Shown here one piece after another: positions 8,399 through 16,677 of a stretch of 43,719 nucleotides of DNA; the stretch's first letter is position 1, and each line of letters opens with the position of its first letter. The notes beneath the pieces were generated by a model that made no database searches, was not told the origin of the DNA, and worked only from the letters and a program-made list of their open reading frames with translations. Source of the stretch: Lishizhenia tianjinensis (lineage in GTDB: Bacteria; Bacteroidota; Bacteroidia; Flavobacteriales_D; Crocinitomicaceae). The position numbers were made by a program, and so were the translations under genes. The stretch is from contig CAMDLY010000018.1 in the NCBI GenBank assembly GCA_945902115.1, positions 1 to 43,719 of the forward strand, read 5' to 3'.

Positions 8399-11190
8399 TG
8401 AAGTTTATTCAGCGTATTGCCAAGCTAATCCAGGAGGAGAAAAAAGATTTACGTAATCTCACTATTATTCTACCCTCTCAACGAGCAGTAAAATATTTGG
8501 CAAATGCTTTAGTATCCACATACGGGGGCCCAATTTTAGCCCCGAAAATGCTTACTATTGATCAATGGATAAGATCTCACTATCCTAACACTGTGGACAA
8601 CACACGTCAATTAATAAAATTATTTGAGGTTCACCAAGAAATAGAGTCGACCCCGGAATCTTTCGAAGATTTCGTGCAATGGGCAACATTGTTATTGAAT
8701 GATTTCGATGACATAGACAGGTATTTATTGAATCCGCATGAGGTTTTTCAAAATTTACAAGACATCAAAGAATTAGAGGCATGGAACCTTGAGGAAAGCG
8801 AAATCTCCGTGACCCAAAGGAAATTTTTGGAATTTTGGGAAAAGCTACCTCAGTATCACCAAAAACTACAGCAGAAATTAGAGGCAATCGGTAAGATTAC
8901 TTCTGCAAGGTCATACAGGTTGATGGCTGAGAAAACTCCTCAAATAGGTGAGGAAGACTACCTTATTTTTGCAGGGTTTAATGCGTTAAGTGCTTCAGAG
9001 ATAACTATAATTAGAAAATTAATAAGGCTTAATAAAGCTTCGTTTTTAATTGACGCCGATGCTTATTATGTACAGGACAATATTCACGAGGCCGGTATGT
9101 TTATAAGAAAATCCATACAGTCTTTGGAGTTGAATAACCCAAGTTGGATAAACAACTCCGTGGCAGACAAACCTCTTGAGTTAAGAATTGTCGAATGTCC
9201 TCAGAAAACAGGACAGGTTAAGGTTGCAGCAGATGAACTTGCTTCGTTGACTCCTGAGGAAATAGAAAATACAGCGGTTGTATTGGCTGATGAATCTCTC
9301 ATCTCTGCTCTTGTTCAAAATATCCCTTCAAATGTTGGTCAAGCCAATATAACCCTAGGCTTACCCTTGACACAAACACCAATTAAATCGTGGGTTGAAA
9401 CAATTTTTCGTTTACAAGAAAATAAAAAGAGATTCAAAACAGCAGCTATTTACCACGCTGACCTCCTAGGCTTTATGCATCAAGTATTTATTTTAGCTAT
9501 CGCCACAGAGAAAGAGAGGGGAAAAATGGCTGAAATAGAGTATAATACTTCCGCCAAAAATAAGGTGTTTCAAACACCAGAGAAATTGGATATTTCGAAA
9601 AAAATTAATGATATTTTGTTGGCACTATGTGTCAGTTGGAATGATGACTGGAAATTAGCCATCAAGCAAATACGTTTTCTCAACGAGCAATTGATCAATG
9701 GTTTGGGTAAAACCAATGAGTTTGAATTAAATTGCCTTCTGTCATTTGATAATGCCATAAATACTTTCAATACTATTGTGGATGAAGGACTTCCTGTAAT
9801 GTCATTAAAAAGTTTTAAGACTTTATTCTACCAGCATTGGCATAAAGCAAACCTAGCGTATCATGGGAATCCTACGAAAGGATTGCAAATAATGGGAATT
9901 TTGGAGACACGTATGCTGGATTTTGAAAGACTGATCATTCTAGGTTTCAATGAAGGAAGTTTACCGACAAACAACCCGATAAAAACACTTATCCCTTTGG
10001 ATTTTAGGAGTATGCTCGGACTCCCTTCAACACGAGAGAAACAAGGTGTTTTCGCTCACCATTTTTACCGATTATTGCATGAGTCGAAACACATTACGGC
10101 AACTTATACAAGTGCTTCAGATCAACTAGGAAGCCAGGAAAAAAGCAGGTATTTGCTACAACTGGAGTTGGAGTTAGCATCAAGTAATCCGCAACTTACT
10201 CTTAAGCATGAAATGTATACAGTGCCAATTCACGAAATTTCAAAAATTGAATTGGGGATTTTAGAAAAGAGCACTTTTATAATTGACAGAATACATAATT
10301 ACTTTCAACGAACTATCTCTGCCTCTAGCATTAATAAATATTTGACCTGTTCTTTAGACTTCTATTACAGGTATTTAGTAGAATTTGGAGAAGATAAATC
10401 TGTTGAAGAGGATATTGAAACCCACACATTCGGTACATTTATTCACAACACTTTGGAGATTTTATATGCTCCCTATGCCAAATTTAACAAGGATGGCGAT
10501 TTAGTTCATCAGCATCCACCTGCTATTACAACGGGAATAATTGATAAAATGATTCAAGATTTTCCGGACGTATTATTTCAAGAGTTTAAGGAATACTTTG
10601 ATGGAGATGAAACTTTATTTCAAACGGGTAAAAACGCACTCAGTTTTGCTGTGGCTACGGAAATGACAATGAAGTTTTTACATGCTGAAAGAGACTTTGT
10701 TAAATCCTCGCCTGACCACTTGTATATAGAGCGTTTGGAGGCTAGGTTTGATACAAATTTTCAAGTTGAAATAAATGGTGAAATGAAAACTATCAACATT
10801 GGTGGTTTTATCGATAGGGTAGATAAAGTTGGCGACCGTTACCGGGTTATCGACTATAAATCAGGAAAGGTTTCAATTGAAGATGTTACTGTTAAAGTTG
10901 AGAGAGGTACAACGAAATTAAATTTCAAAACAACAAAACACGCCTTACAACTCTCATTTTATGCGCTCATGTTTGAAGAGACCTATGGGTGTTTCCCCGA
11001 CGATATTTTGATAGTCTCGTTAATTAACTCCACTGGAAAATACCCTTTTCAGTCAAAACAAAACCACGGAATAGAGGAGATTGCGGAGGCGGTAAAAGAT
11101 TTTGTGAAGGAAATTTATACTGAAATGGTTGATGACTCTCTTAATTTCACCCATGCAAAAAATGCTAATTATTGTCAATATTGTCGTTAG
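8398..11190 (+). CDS. AddB-like PD-(D/E)XK nuclease family protein
   Basis: 930 residues. The C-terminal nuclease shows GFIDRVDKV (Asp-806), then VIDYKSGK (Asp-819, Lys-821), the RecB/AddB-type catalytic motif. Cys-651 in LTCSLDFYYRYLVEFG and a terminal CQYC (Cys-926, Cys-929) are placed like the Fe-S ligands of AddB, but the protein stops one residue later and the usual last Cys is absent. The N-terminal half is helicase-like in layout (LTIILPSQRAVKYL, LIILGFNEGSLP) but has no Walker A, so it is probably ATPase-inactive, as in other Bacteroidota AddB-like proteins. Expected role: end processing of double-strand breaks with an AddA/UvrD-type partner, which is not adjacent. ATG at 8398 overlaps the upstream stop. 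Confidence 0.85.
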   Translation: MKFIQRIAKLIQEEKKDLRNLTIILPSQRAVKYLANALVSTYGGPILAPKMLTIDQWIRSHYPNTVDNTRQLIKLFEVHQEIESTPESFEDFVQWATLLLNDFDDIDRYLLNPHEVFQNLQDIKELEAWNLEESEISVTQRKFLEFWEKLPQYHQKLQQKLEAIGKITSARSYRLMAEKTPQIGEEDYLIFAGFNALSASEITIIRKLIRLNKASFLIDADAYYVQDNIHEAGMFIRKSIQSLELNNPSWINNSVADKPLELRIVECPQKTGQVKVAADELASLTPEEIENTAVVLADESLISALVQNIPSNVGQANITLGLPLTQTPIKSWVETIFRLQENKKRFKTAAIYHADLLGFMHQVFILAIATEKERGKMAEIEYNTSAKNKVFQTPEKLDISKKINDILLALCVSWNDDWKLAIKQIRFLNEQLINGLGKTNEFELNCLLSFDNAINTFNTIVDEGLPVMSLKSFKTLFYQHWHKANLAYHGNPTKGLQIMGILETRMLDFERLIILGFNEGSLPTNNPIKTLIPLDFRSMLGLPSTREKQGVFAHHFYRLLHESKHITATYTSASDQLGSQEKSRYLLQLELELASSNPQLTLKHEMYTVPIHEISKIELGILEKSTFIIDRIHNYFQRTISASSINKYLTCSLDFYYRYLVEFGEDKSVEEDIETHTFGTFIHNTLEILYAPYAKFNKDGDLVHQHPPAITTGIIDKMIQDFPDVLFQEFKEYFDGDETLFQTGKNALSFAVATEMTMKFLHAERDFVKSSPDHLYIERLEARFDTNFQVEINGEMKTINIGGFIDRVDKVGDRYRVIDYKSGKVSIEDVTVKVERGTTKLNFKTTKHALQLSFYALMFEETYGCFPDDILIVSLINSTGKYPFQSKQNHGIEEIAEAVKDFVKEIYTEMVDDSLNFTHAKNANYCQYCR

Positions 11191-11209
11191 CAGTCCAAAA
11201 AGATTTAAG

Positions 11210-11260
11210 AAAAAAAAACCTGAAAAGAATAAAAGAAACCACGCTTAAATTCTTTTCAGG
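11210..11260 (-). terminator. Rho-independent terminator for the minus-strand gene at 11373
   Basis: A perfect 12-bp stem (11219-11230 with 11249-11260; CCTGAAAAGAAT and its complement) around an 18-base loop. On the minus strand it is followed by an eight-base U tract (plus-strand A run 11211-11218). It has no U tract on the plus strand, so it points against the AddB-like gene. It lies about 110 bases past the minus-strand stop codon. Confidence 0.75.
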
Positions 11261-11287
11261 ATACTGCAAGTTAAATAAAACCAAAAG

Positions 11288-11307
11288 TGAACAAACGCTA
11301 TTGTTCA
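11288..11307. repeat. Short inverted repeat in the 3' region
   Basis: TGAACAA at 11288-11294 and TTGTTCA at 11301-11307 around a six-base loop. It lies between the small acidic protein gene and its terminator, within that gene's 3' untranslated RNA on the minus strand. Function unknown. Confidence 0.4.
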
Positions 11308-11372
11308 GCTTGTTAAATGACGAATTCGCTTGAAAAAAAGTTGCCTCGAAAAAAATATTTTTTTATCGGAAT

Positions 11373-11732
11373 TTAGTATAATTCCATTTTCAGTGAAGTC
11401 CTATAGTCTTTGATTTCCTCCCTGTTAATCTTATGCTCAGCATTTTTCAGAAGATTTAATAAATACAATAGATTATCATTGTCTTCAATGTCAATAGGAT
11501 ATTCATTTCCTTCTTCATCCTCTTCATATTGAGCTTGGACATCGAAGCATTTATTTTCTTCAATGAATTCATACGTCAAGCGCAATACTTTTACCACTAA
11601 CGGGTCTCTTTCCTGCAAAGCCAATTCACGAAGAGATTTTAAATCAGCCACTAAGTTCTTGGCTTCAGTTCCTTTCTTTTCGACGTTGGCGATTATTTCA
11701 TCTAGTTTGCTATTTGCAATTGCAGTTTTCAT
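11373..11732 (-). CDS. Small acidic cytoplasmic protein, unknown function
   Basis: 119 residues without signal peptide or membrane segment. The first 60 residues are predicted helical with a coiled-coil-like Leu/Ala spacing (LDEIIANVEKK through LRELALQE). The middle is strongly acidic (YEEDEEGNEYPIDIEDND), and the end is again helical. I do not recognise a named domain. It has a plausible promoter (TTG and TACCTTTA on the minus strand, 11752-11784) and its own terminator, so it looks like a real single-gene unit. Convergent with the AddB-like gene and divergent from the LysE-type gene. Confidence 0.7.
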   Translation of the reverse strand: MKTAIANSKLDEIIANVEKKGTEAKNLVADLKSLRELALQERDPLVVKVLRLTYEFIEENKCFDVQAQYEEDEEGNEYPIDIEDNDNLLYLLNLLKNAEHKINREEIKDYRTSLKMELY

Positions 11733-11751
11733 GAGGGTGATTTTTACCCCG

Positions 11752-11784
11752 TAAAGGTAAAGAGTTTCCTTGAATTATCCACAA
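11752..11784 (-). promoter_or_regulatory. Promoter of the small acidic protein gene
   Basis: Minus strand: TTG at 11784-11782, 22-base spacer, then TACCTTTA at 11759-11752 (one mismatch to TAnnTTTG), 19 bases from the ATG. Confidence 0.4.
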
Positions 11785-11836
11785 TCCAATATTGGAATCA
11801 TTGTATTTTTATAAAAATAGCGACTGAATTTGTTAT

Positions 11837-11844
11837 TATTTTTG
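11837..11844 (+). promoter_or_regulatory. -7 element abutting the LysE-type gene
   Basis: TATTTTTG, exact to TAnnTTTG, three bases before the ATG at 11848. It implies a leaderless transcript and argues against the in-frame TTG at 11830 as start, because that codon lies upstream of the element. Confidence 0.45.
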
Positions 11845-11847
11845 TTT

Positions 11848-12486
11848 ATGCAATTTTATATTCAGGCGATTGGTATTGGTTTTTTGCTTAGCGTTATGCC
11901 AGGACCAATATTTTTTTCATTATTGGAAACGAGTATAACAAAGGGAATCAGAGCAGCTATATCTTTTAATTTTGGTGTACTACTGAGCGATCTCATCTAT
12001 ATTGTCTTTGCCTCAATATTTTTTTTAGAATTACGTTCTTTAGATTCAGGAGAACATAAATTACTGTTCAGATTTGTCAGTGGAATTATTTTTATTGGCT
12101 ACGGATTATTCAATTTCTTTAAGAAAGTTGAAATTACAACCGAAAAAGGTGAAGAAAATATCATTCAAACAAAACATCACTTTTTACTTAGTCTAAAAGG
12201 GTTCATATTAAATTTTGCCAACCCATTTGTGGTATTTTATTGGTTAAGCGTTATGTCGCTCGCCCAAACTTTAACAGATTCGGAATCAGAAATGGACGTC
12301 TACTCATTTATAGGTGTGGTTTTGGCTACCTTCATTTCATTGGATTTAATGAAAATATTTCTAGCAAAAAGTTTACGCCCTCTTGTCACGAATACATTGC
12401 TAAAAGGGATTAATCAGCTTATTGGAATAGTTTTTACCGTAATAGGTTTGTTTTTAATTATTCAATACGTTAATAAATCCATGTAA
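11848..12486 (+). CDS. LysE/RhtB-family amino-acid exporter
   Basis: 212 residues with about six hydrophobic segments. The N-terminal pattern (IGFLLSVMPGPIFFSLLETSITKGIRAA) is the LysE/RhtB signature, with the conserved Pro-Gly-Pro and the following small-residue helix; NFANPFVVFYWLSVM near the middle is the second hallmark. The family exports amino acids or related metabolites across the inner membrane by proton exchange; the substrate cannot be read from sequence. The ATG at 11848 is preferred to the TTG at 11830. A YwqK-like repeat protein follows 34 bases later on the same strand, probably in the same transcript. Confidence 0.88.
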   Translation: MQFYIQAIGIGFLLSVMPGPIFFSLLETSITKGIRAAISFNFGVLLSDLIYIVFASIFFLELRSLDSGEHKLLFRFVSGIIFIGYGLFNFFKKVEITTEKGEENIIQTKHHFLLSLKGFILNFANPFVVFYWLSVMSLAQTLTDSESEMDVYSFIGVVLATFISLDLMKIFLAKSLRPLVTNTLLKGINQLIGIVFTVIGLFLIIQYVNKSM

Positions 12487-12520
12487 CATTTTGGGCAATT
12501 CAACCTTTTATCGTGATACA

Positions 12521-14233
12521 ATGAGGCCTGTAATAATTTTTATCTTTTTCTTTATACTAGCGCTGAAGACGACTGCTCAACTGGTAGAGAAAGAAAACCT
12601 TGGTCCCAAAAATAAAATCTTTTGGGATACAGGAAATAAAAAGCTCCAAGCAATAGGTTCCTATTATATCAACGAGAATAAGATTGTCTTGAATAAAACT
12701 GAAAAGCATGGCAAATGGTCCTTTTATTCTTATGAAGGGGTGCTCGAGGAAGAGCGAATGTACTACCGCAATAGAATTCATGGTAAACAATTAACTTATT
12801 TTCCAAATGGAAAAATTAAAACGTTGACATACTTTAAGTTCAATGTACCGGATAGTTTATTTAAGGAATATGATGAAAGTGGGAAGTTACTACTTTCTGG
12901 AAGCTATATACTTGGGAGCCCTGATGGGAATTGGGAATATTTTTATCCGGATGGCACCCCAAAATCAATTGAATTTGTTCAAAATGATACTGTTTATCTC
13001 ATGCATTATTGGGAGGAAGACTCTAAGCATATTCAAACCATAAAAGATGGTAACGGATACTATAAAACATACTACAACTTTGGCAGAGTAAAGGAAAACT
13101 ACACGTTTCTTAATGGATTGAAATCCGGGTATTTTGAAGAGAGAACAGCTAACGGTGCCATTTCGGTTAAAGGAGAATTTATTTCCGGTAAAAAATCAGG
13201 CGAATGGGTTGTATACGGTTACGGTGGAAATATCGAAAAACGTATGCGTTATTTGCAAGATACCCTAAATGGTTTATATCAAGTATATTACAACGACACA
13301 TTATTGAATACCGTGGGAAACTATTCCATGGGCAAGAAAATGGGAAGTTGGCGTTGGAACTTTCCGGATGGTAAAATCGAAATGATGGGGGAATTCTTAG
13401 ATGATGCGCAACATGGCAAATGGGTATACAATTATCCTTCAGGTGCGGTATCTTATGAAGCGAAATTCGAAAAGGGAAAGAAAACAGGTAAATGGCAGTA
13501 TTATTATGAAAATGGTCAGGAATACCGCGTAGGAACTTTCTCGAATGACCAAAAAGAAGGGATTTGGCAAACTTGGTACGAGAACGGAACCTTGCTTATG
13601 GCAGGAGCATACACTCATGGAAAAGAGACAGGACAATGGAAAAATTATTGGGAAAGCGGAAATGTAAAAAACCTTGCAAACTTCAAAGATGGTGTATTGA
13701 ATGGCACATGGGTATCTTATAATCCAAATAATATTAAAACAGCAGAAGGATATTATAGAGACGGCTTAAAGGTAAAGGAGTGGAGAGAATATTATGATAA
13801 TGGCAGATTGATGCAAATAAGCAATTATAAAATTATTACTAGGAAGAACTACTCAAAAGATATTTCTGTGATGGGGATGAAGGAAAAACTCAGCGAGCAA
13901 CATGGTGCATATACAGCATTCTCACAACTGGATTATAAGATAAAGGCCCAAGGGAAATATAAAAACGGGTTAAAACACGGAGTTTTTATTGATTATTATC
14001 CAGGAGGCATTATCCCCACGGTAATCTCATCCTACAAGAATGGGAAGCTAAATGGAACCATGAGGCAATTCGGAAAACGCGGAAATTTGGTCTACGAGAC
14101 TAATTTTAAAAATGGATTAAAGCACGGATGGTTGATAATTTATGACAATAGGGGTAAAGAGTCAGTGCGAAAATTATTCAATAATGGATACGAGGTATCA
14201 AGAAAAAATGAAGGGGACCAATTTTCTCCTTAA
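12521..14233 (+). CDS. Exported YwqK/MORN-variant repeat protein
   Basis: 570 residues from the ATG at 12521, which begins a clean signal peptide (MRPVIIFIFFF to TTAQ); the in-frame TTG ten codons upstream would spoil it. The rest is a long run of roughly 23-residue repeats of the form G-x-W-x-x-Y-x-x-x-G-x-x-x-x-x-x-x-x-x-x-x-G-K, as in WVYNYPSGAV, WQYYYENGQ, WQTWYENGT and WKNYWESGN. Databases call such proteins toxin-antitoxin YwqK family antitoxins, a label I would not take literally for a secreted Bacteroidota protein. Probably an elongated beta repeat structure at the periplasm or cell surface. No sorting domain is visible at the C-terminus. The stop is shared with rsmA as TTAA. Confidence 0.82.
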   Translation: MRPVIIFIFFFILALKTTAQLVEKENLGPKNKIFWDTGNKKLQAIGSYYINENKIVLNKTEKHGKWSFYSYEGVLEEERMYYRNRIHGKQLTYFPNGKIKTLTYFKFNVPDSLFKEYDESGKLLLSGSYILGSPDGNWEYFYPDGTPKSIEFVQNDTVYLMHYWEEDSKHIQTIKDGNGYYKTYYNFGRVKENYTFLNGLKSGYFEERTANGAISVKGEFISGKKSGEWVVYGYGGNIEKRMRYLQDTLNGLYQVYYNDTLLNTVGNYSMGKKMGSWRWNFPDGKIEMMGEFLDDAQHGKWVYNYPSGAVSYEAKFEKGKKTGKWQYYYENGQEYRVGTFSNDQKEGIWQTWYENGTLLMAGAYTHGKETGQWKNYWESGNVKNLANFKDGVLNGTWVSYNPNNIKTAEGYYRDGLKVKEWREYYDNGRLMQISNYKIITRKNYSKDISVMGMKEKLSEQHGAYTAFSQLDYKIKAQGKYKNGLKHGVFIDYYPGGIIPTVISSYKNGKLNGTMRQFGKRGNLVYETNFKNGLKHGWLIIYDNRGKESVRKLFNNGYEVSRKNEGDQFSP

Positions 14234-15003
14234 TTAGATTGAATAAAATAAGTTAGTTCCTCAAAGTCATTTACGCTAAGTTGTTCGGGCCTTTCTTGTT
14301 GAAATCGCTCAGGTAATTCCCGACCATTTAAAAGTTGTTTAAGAGAATTTCGCATCATCTTCCTTCGCTGATTAAATGCCATTTTTACGACTTGAAAGAA
14401 TAACTTTTCGTCGCAGTTTAGTGACTCTCTGCTATTACGAGTGCACCTAATAACTCCTGACTTCACCTTGGGTGGAGGCGTAAAAACATGCGGCTCTACC
14501 GTGAAACAATAATGTATATCGTAAAATGCCTGCAATAAAACACTAGTAATTCCATATTCTTTACTCCCTGGTTTTTCAGCCACTCGAACGGCTACCTCTT
14601 TCTGAAACATACCCATGATTTCGGGAATCCGATTCCGGTGTTCTAGGCATTTGAATAAAATCTGTGTTGAAATGTTATAGGGGAAATTACCCACAACCGA
14701 AAAATTCACCCCAGGATAAAAATCATCTGGATTTAAGCGCAAAAAATCACCACTGAGAATCTGTTCTTTTTTATCAGGAAATTGTTTGTGTAAATATGCC
14801 ACGGATTCATGGTCAATTTCCATTAACAAGACATGTAAGTCTTGTTGATTCAATAAATACTTAGAAAGGGCACCCATCCCCGGCCCAATCTCCAAAACGT
14901 TGTGACAGCCTCCATGACGCGTAAACTGATTAGCGATTTTTTCGCAAATACTTTCATCGTTCAAAAAATGTTGTCCTAAATGTTTTTTTGCTCTGACATT
15001 CAT
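14230..15003 (-). CDS. rsmA: 16S rRNA dimethyladenosine transferase RsmA/KsgA
   Basis: 257 residues, normal length. RsmA dimethylates two adjacent adenosines in the 3'-terminal helix of 16S rRNA during late small-subunit assembly. Visible motifs: KKHLGQHFLND at residues 6-16, S-adenosylmethionine loop EIGPGMG at 38-44, catalytic NFPY at 106-109, and FTPPPKVKSGVI in the second half, followed by the FNQRRKMMRNSL helix. The ATG at 15003 overlaps the stop of the DUF4286 gene (ATGA), so the pair is translationally coupled. Convergent with the repeat-protein gene, with a four-base overlap of stop codons. Confidence 0.96.
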   Translation of the reverse strand: MNVRAKKHLGQHFLNDESICEKIANQFTRHGGCHNVLEIGPGMGALSKYLLNQQDLHVLLMEIDHESVAYLHKQFPDKKEQILSGDFLRLNPDDFYPGVNFSVVGNFPYNISTQILFKCLEHRNRIPEIMGMFQKEVAVRVAEKPGSKEYGITSVLLQAFYDIHYCFTVEPHVFTPPPKVKSGVIRCTRNSRESLNCDEKLFFQVVKMAFNQRRKMMRNSLKQLLNGRELPERFQQERPEQLSVNDFEELTYFIQSN

Positions 15004-15314
15004 GGCCTAAACTCTTCTATAACGGTTAGGTAAGTTCGAAATGCAGCAAATCTTCCTTCGTATCGTTGCTGGTGTTCGGCTTGAAGTTTTGGAGCAAAAT
15101 GCAATTGGTAATCATCTAGTGTGGCTTGTTCAGCACATAAATACATCACAGAAAAACTAAGCCCCCCATCTTCCTCACCGTGGATTTTTGATAAACGAGC
15201 CTCAAGAAAACAACCCGTGGCCAAAATATTGGGTATGTGCAGCGTTTTCATCCAATGCAACCACTCCTCCACAATGGATGAATCAATAGAAACAGTAACG
15301 TTGTAAATAATCAT
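15000..15314 (-). CDS. DUF4286 family protein
   Basis: 104 residues from the ATG at 15314; the longer reading from a TTG at 15320 adds only two residues. The sequence MIIYNVTVSID, the segment EWLHWMKTLHIPNILATGCF and the later FSVMYLCAEQATLDDYQLHFAPKLQAEH match the DUF4286 family, a small ferredoxin-like-fold protein of Bacteroidota that is often found beside rsmA. No catalytic residues are known. It lies directly upstream of rsmA with a four-base overlap, suggesting coordinated production; a role linked to rRNA modification is only guilt by association. Confidence 0.85.
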   Translation of the reverse strand: MIIYNVTVSIDSSIVEEWLHWMKTLHIPNILATGCFLEARLSKIHGEEDGGLSFSVMYLCAEQATLDDYQLHFAPKLQAEHQQRYEGRFAAFRTYLTVIEEFRP

Positions 15315-15667
15315 ACTCAAAGGTATCTATTAATCACGATACACCTCTCATGTAGGTATTTTATGTCGTATTTTTTACAATACATAATTTGGAATTACAT
15401 TTTTGAGTGTTCGCAATCGTACCAGTAAAATACTTAAATGTTGAAAATCAATAATTTAATCGAAGCGAGAGCTATTTTGTGAATATTACCGAACAATCTT
15501 CAGCCTTGAATTCCTTGGTTTTAGCTACTGAACTGAAACCCTTAATTTTTAAAATTTCTGCAAGAACATTTTTAAAAAATTTCAGTTTCAGAAAGGAGTT
15601 AAAATTGTTCGCTACGAGTTGTAAATACATGTTTAACAATAACTTGCGAACAAAAAAAAATTCAGAG

Positions 15668-15706
15668 CCTTGATTTTTTGATTCTTTTTCATCAAGGAAA
15701 AAGAAT
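15668..15706. repeat. Interleaved inverted repeats (A-B-A'-B')
   Basis: CCTTGAT (15668-15674) pairs with ATCAAGG (15691-15697), while ATTCTTTTT (15681-15689) pairs with AAAAAGAAT (15698-15706). The two stems interlock and cannot easily form together, since no base separates the third and fourth arms. This looks like either a switchable pair of hairpins or a compact dispersed repeat; no second copy was noticed in the window. Confidence 0.5.
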
Positions 15707-15830
15707 GGCAAATGAAAATATTAACTCAATTTGGGATTTTCATTAGGATTAGAATTTTAACTATTGGTGGTAAGAAAGCGCACACTCAAATTACATTTCT
15801 TTAAACTCAAAACATTAGAACAAAAATATG

Positions 15831-15838
15831 TACATTTG
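15831..15838 (+). promoter_or_regulatory. -7 element of the T9SS-A protein gene
   Basis: TACATTTG, exact to TAnnTTTG, 23 bases before the ATG at 15862. The region upstream has no clear TTG at -33. Confidence 0.5.
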
Positions 15839-15861
15839 ACAGAACATTAAATTTCGAAATC

Positions 15862-16623
15862 ATGAGAAAACTATTACTATCTTCTTTTTCTATAGGATTT
15901 TTATCCTTAGCCGCTTCTGCACAACCACAGTGTACTCCGGATCCTCAGTACGCAGATTCAGTATATGGTGCATGGCCAGACACCGTCACTAATTTTCCTG
16001 CAGCTCAGGCCAACGTCTATTATGAAGCGGTATTAAATTTTAAAGCTCCGGCAGAAGTTACGGCTGACTTAGATCCATCTGGACAATTTGTTGGCTCGCC
16101 TATTCAATCGTACAGTGTAAGTGATGTTGTTGGTTTACCAGCTGAGTATCTTTACAGTTGTAGCAATACAAATTGTAGTTTTACTGGTGGCACACAAGGA
16201 TGTGCAACAGTATATGGTACGACAGCAACTCTAGGAACATACGGAGTAGAGATATTCATTGATGTAACTGTTTTGGTAACTCTATTTCCTGGGTTGCCTC
16301 CAACACCTGTGACACAATCTACCTCTTTCCAAGGTTACAAGATAATAGTTTCAAACAACACTGGAACTATCGATGAAAACGGAGCATCACTTCTTTCAGC
16401 ATATCCTAATCCATCGAAAGACAATGTGTCTATTAACGGTTTGCAAACCTTAATTAGTGCCTCAGAAATTTCTCTCTCTAATGTGGAAGGAAAAATCTTG
16501 GCAAAGAGAAATGTTGGAGATAATGTAGAGAACTTTGATATGAGTGATCTTAATGCTGGAATTTACTTCGTGAATATTACACACGCGAATGGATTTGAGT
16601 CTATCAAAATCATTAAAGAGTAA
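15862..16623 (+). CDS. Secreted protein with type A T9SS sorting domain
   Basis: 253 residues. Signal peptide at residues 1-20 (ending SAAASAQ-like, LAASAQ). The middle, about residues 21-170, has several Cys (CTPDPQY, CSNTNC, QGC) and no domain I recognise. The last ~75 residues are a type A T9SS C-terminal domain: SAYPNPSKDNVSI, then a strand ISLSNVEGKIL, then DMSDLNAGIYFVNIT and the terminal SIKIIKE. The protein is therefore expected to cross the outer membrane by the type IX system, with the C-terminal domain removed and the mature part released or surface-attached. It has its own promoter and terminator, so it is a single-gene unit. Confidence 0.85.
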   Translation: MRKLLLSSFSIGFLSLAASAQPQCTPDPQYADSVYGAWPDTVTNFPAAQANVYYEAVLNFKAPAEVTADLDPSGQFVGSPIQSYSVSDVVGLPAEYLYSCSNTNCSFTGGTQGCATVYGTTATLGTYGVEIFIDVTVLVTLFPGLPPTPVTQSTSFQGYKIIVSNNTGTIDENGASLLSAYPNPSKDNVSINGLQTLISASEISLSNVEGKILAKRNVGDNVENFDMSDLNAGIYFVNITHANGFESIKIIKE

Positions 16624-16644
16624 AGCTGAAATATACTAAGAGTT

Positions 16645-16673
16645 AAAGGCTGTCTGAAAAGATGGCCTTTTTT
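16645..16673 (+). terminator. Rho-independent terminator of the T9SS-A gene
   Basis: AAAGGC (16645-16650) pairs with GCCTTT (16665-16670); inside, TCT pairs with AGA around a GAAA tetraloop, and the stem runs into a T tract to 16673. Located 21 bases after the stop codon. Almost abuts the stop of the convergent cyclase gene. Confidence 0.8.
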
Positions 16674-16677
16674 ATGC

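Larger units (their letters stand above)
15315..15861. other. Largest gene-poor interval (547 bp)
   Basis: AT-rich stretch between the DUF4286 gene and the secreted protein at 15862. Two overlapping open frames (15479-15673 plus, 15472-15711 minus) start at GTG/TTG and have low-complexity Phe/Lys-rich products, so I do not call them genes. The interval holds an interleaved inverted repeat (15668-15706), an imperfect AACTGAAA / TTTCAGTT pair around 15525-15595, and at its right end the promoter of the next gene. No tRNA or known riboswitch seen. Confidence 0.6.

Noticed and set aside
12521..14233. Antitoxin of a toxin-antitoxin pair
   Set aside because: The repeat protein carries a signal peptide and has no neighbouring toxin-like gene; the YwqK name is a family label.
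15668..15706. H-type pseudoknot RNA
   Set aside because: The third loop would be zero bases long over a 7-bp stem, which is sterically unlikely. Kept as alternative hairpins or a repeat.
15472..15711. Two overlapping open frames on opposite strands in the 547-bp gap
   Set aside because: Start at TTG/GTG, low-complexity products rich in Phe and Lys, no signal peptide or recognised motif, and they sit over the interleaved inverted repeats.
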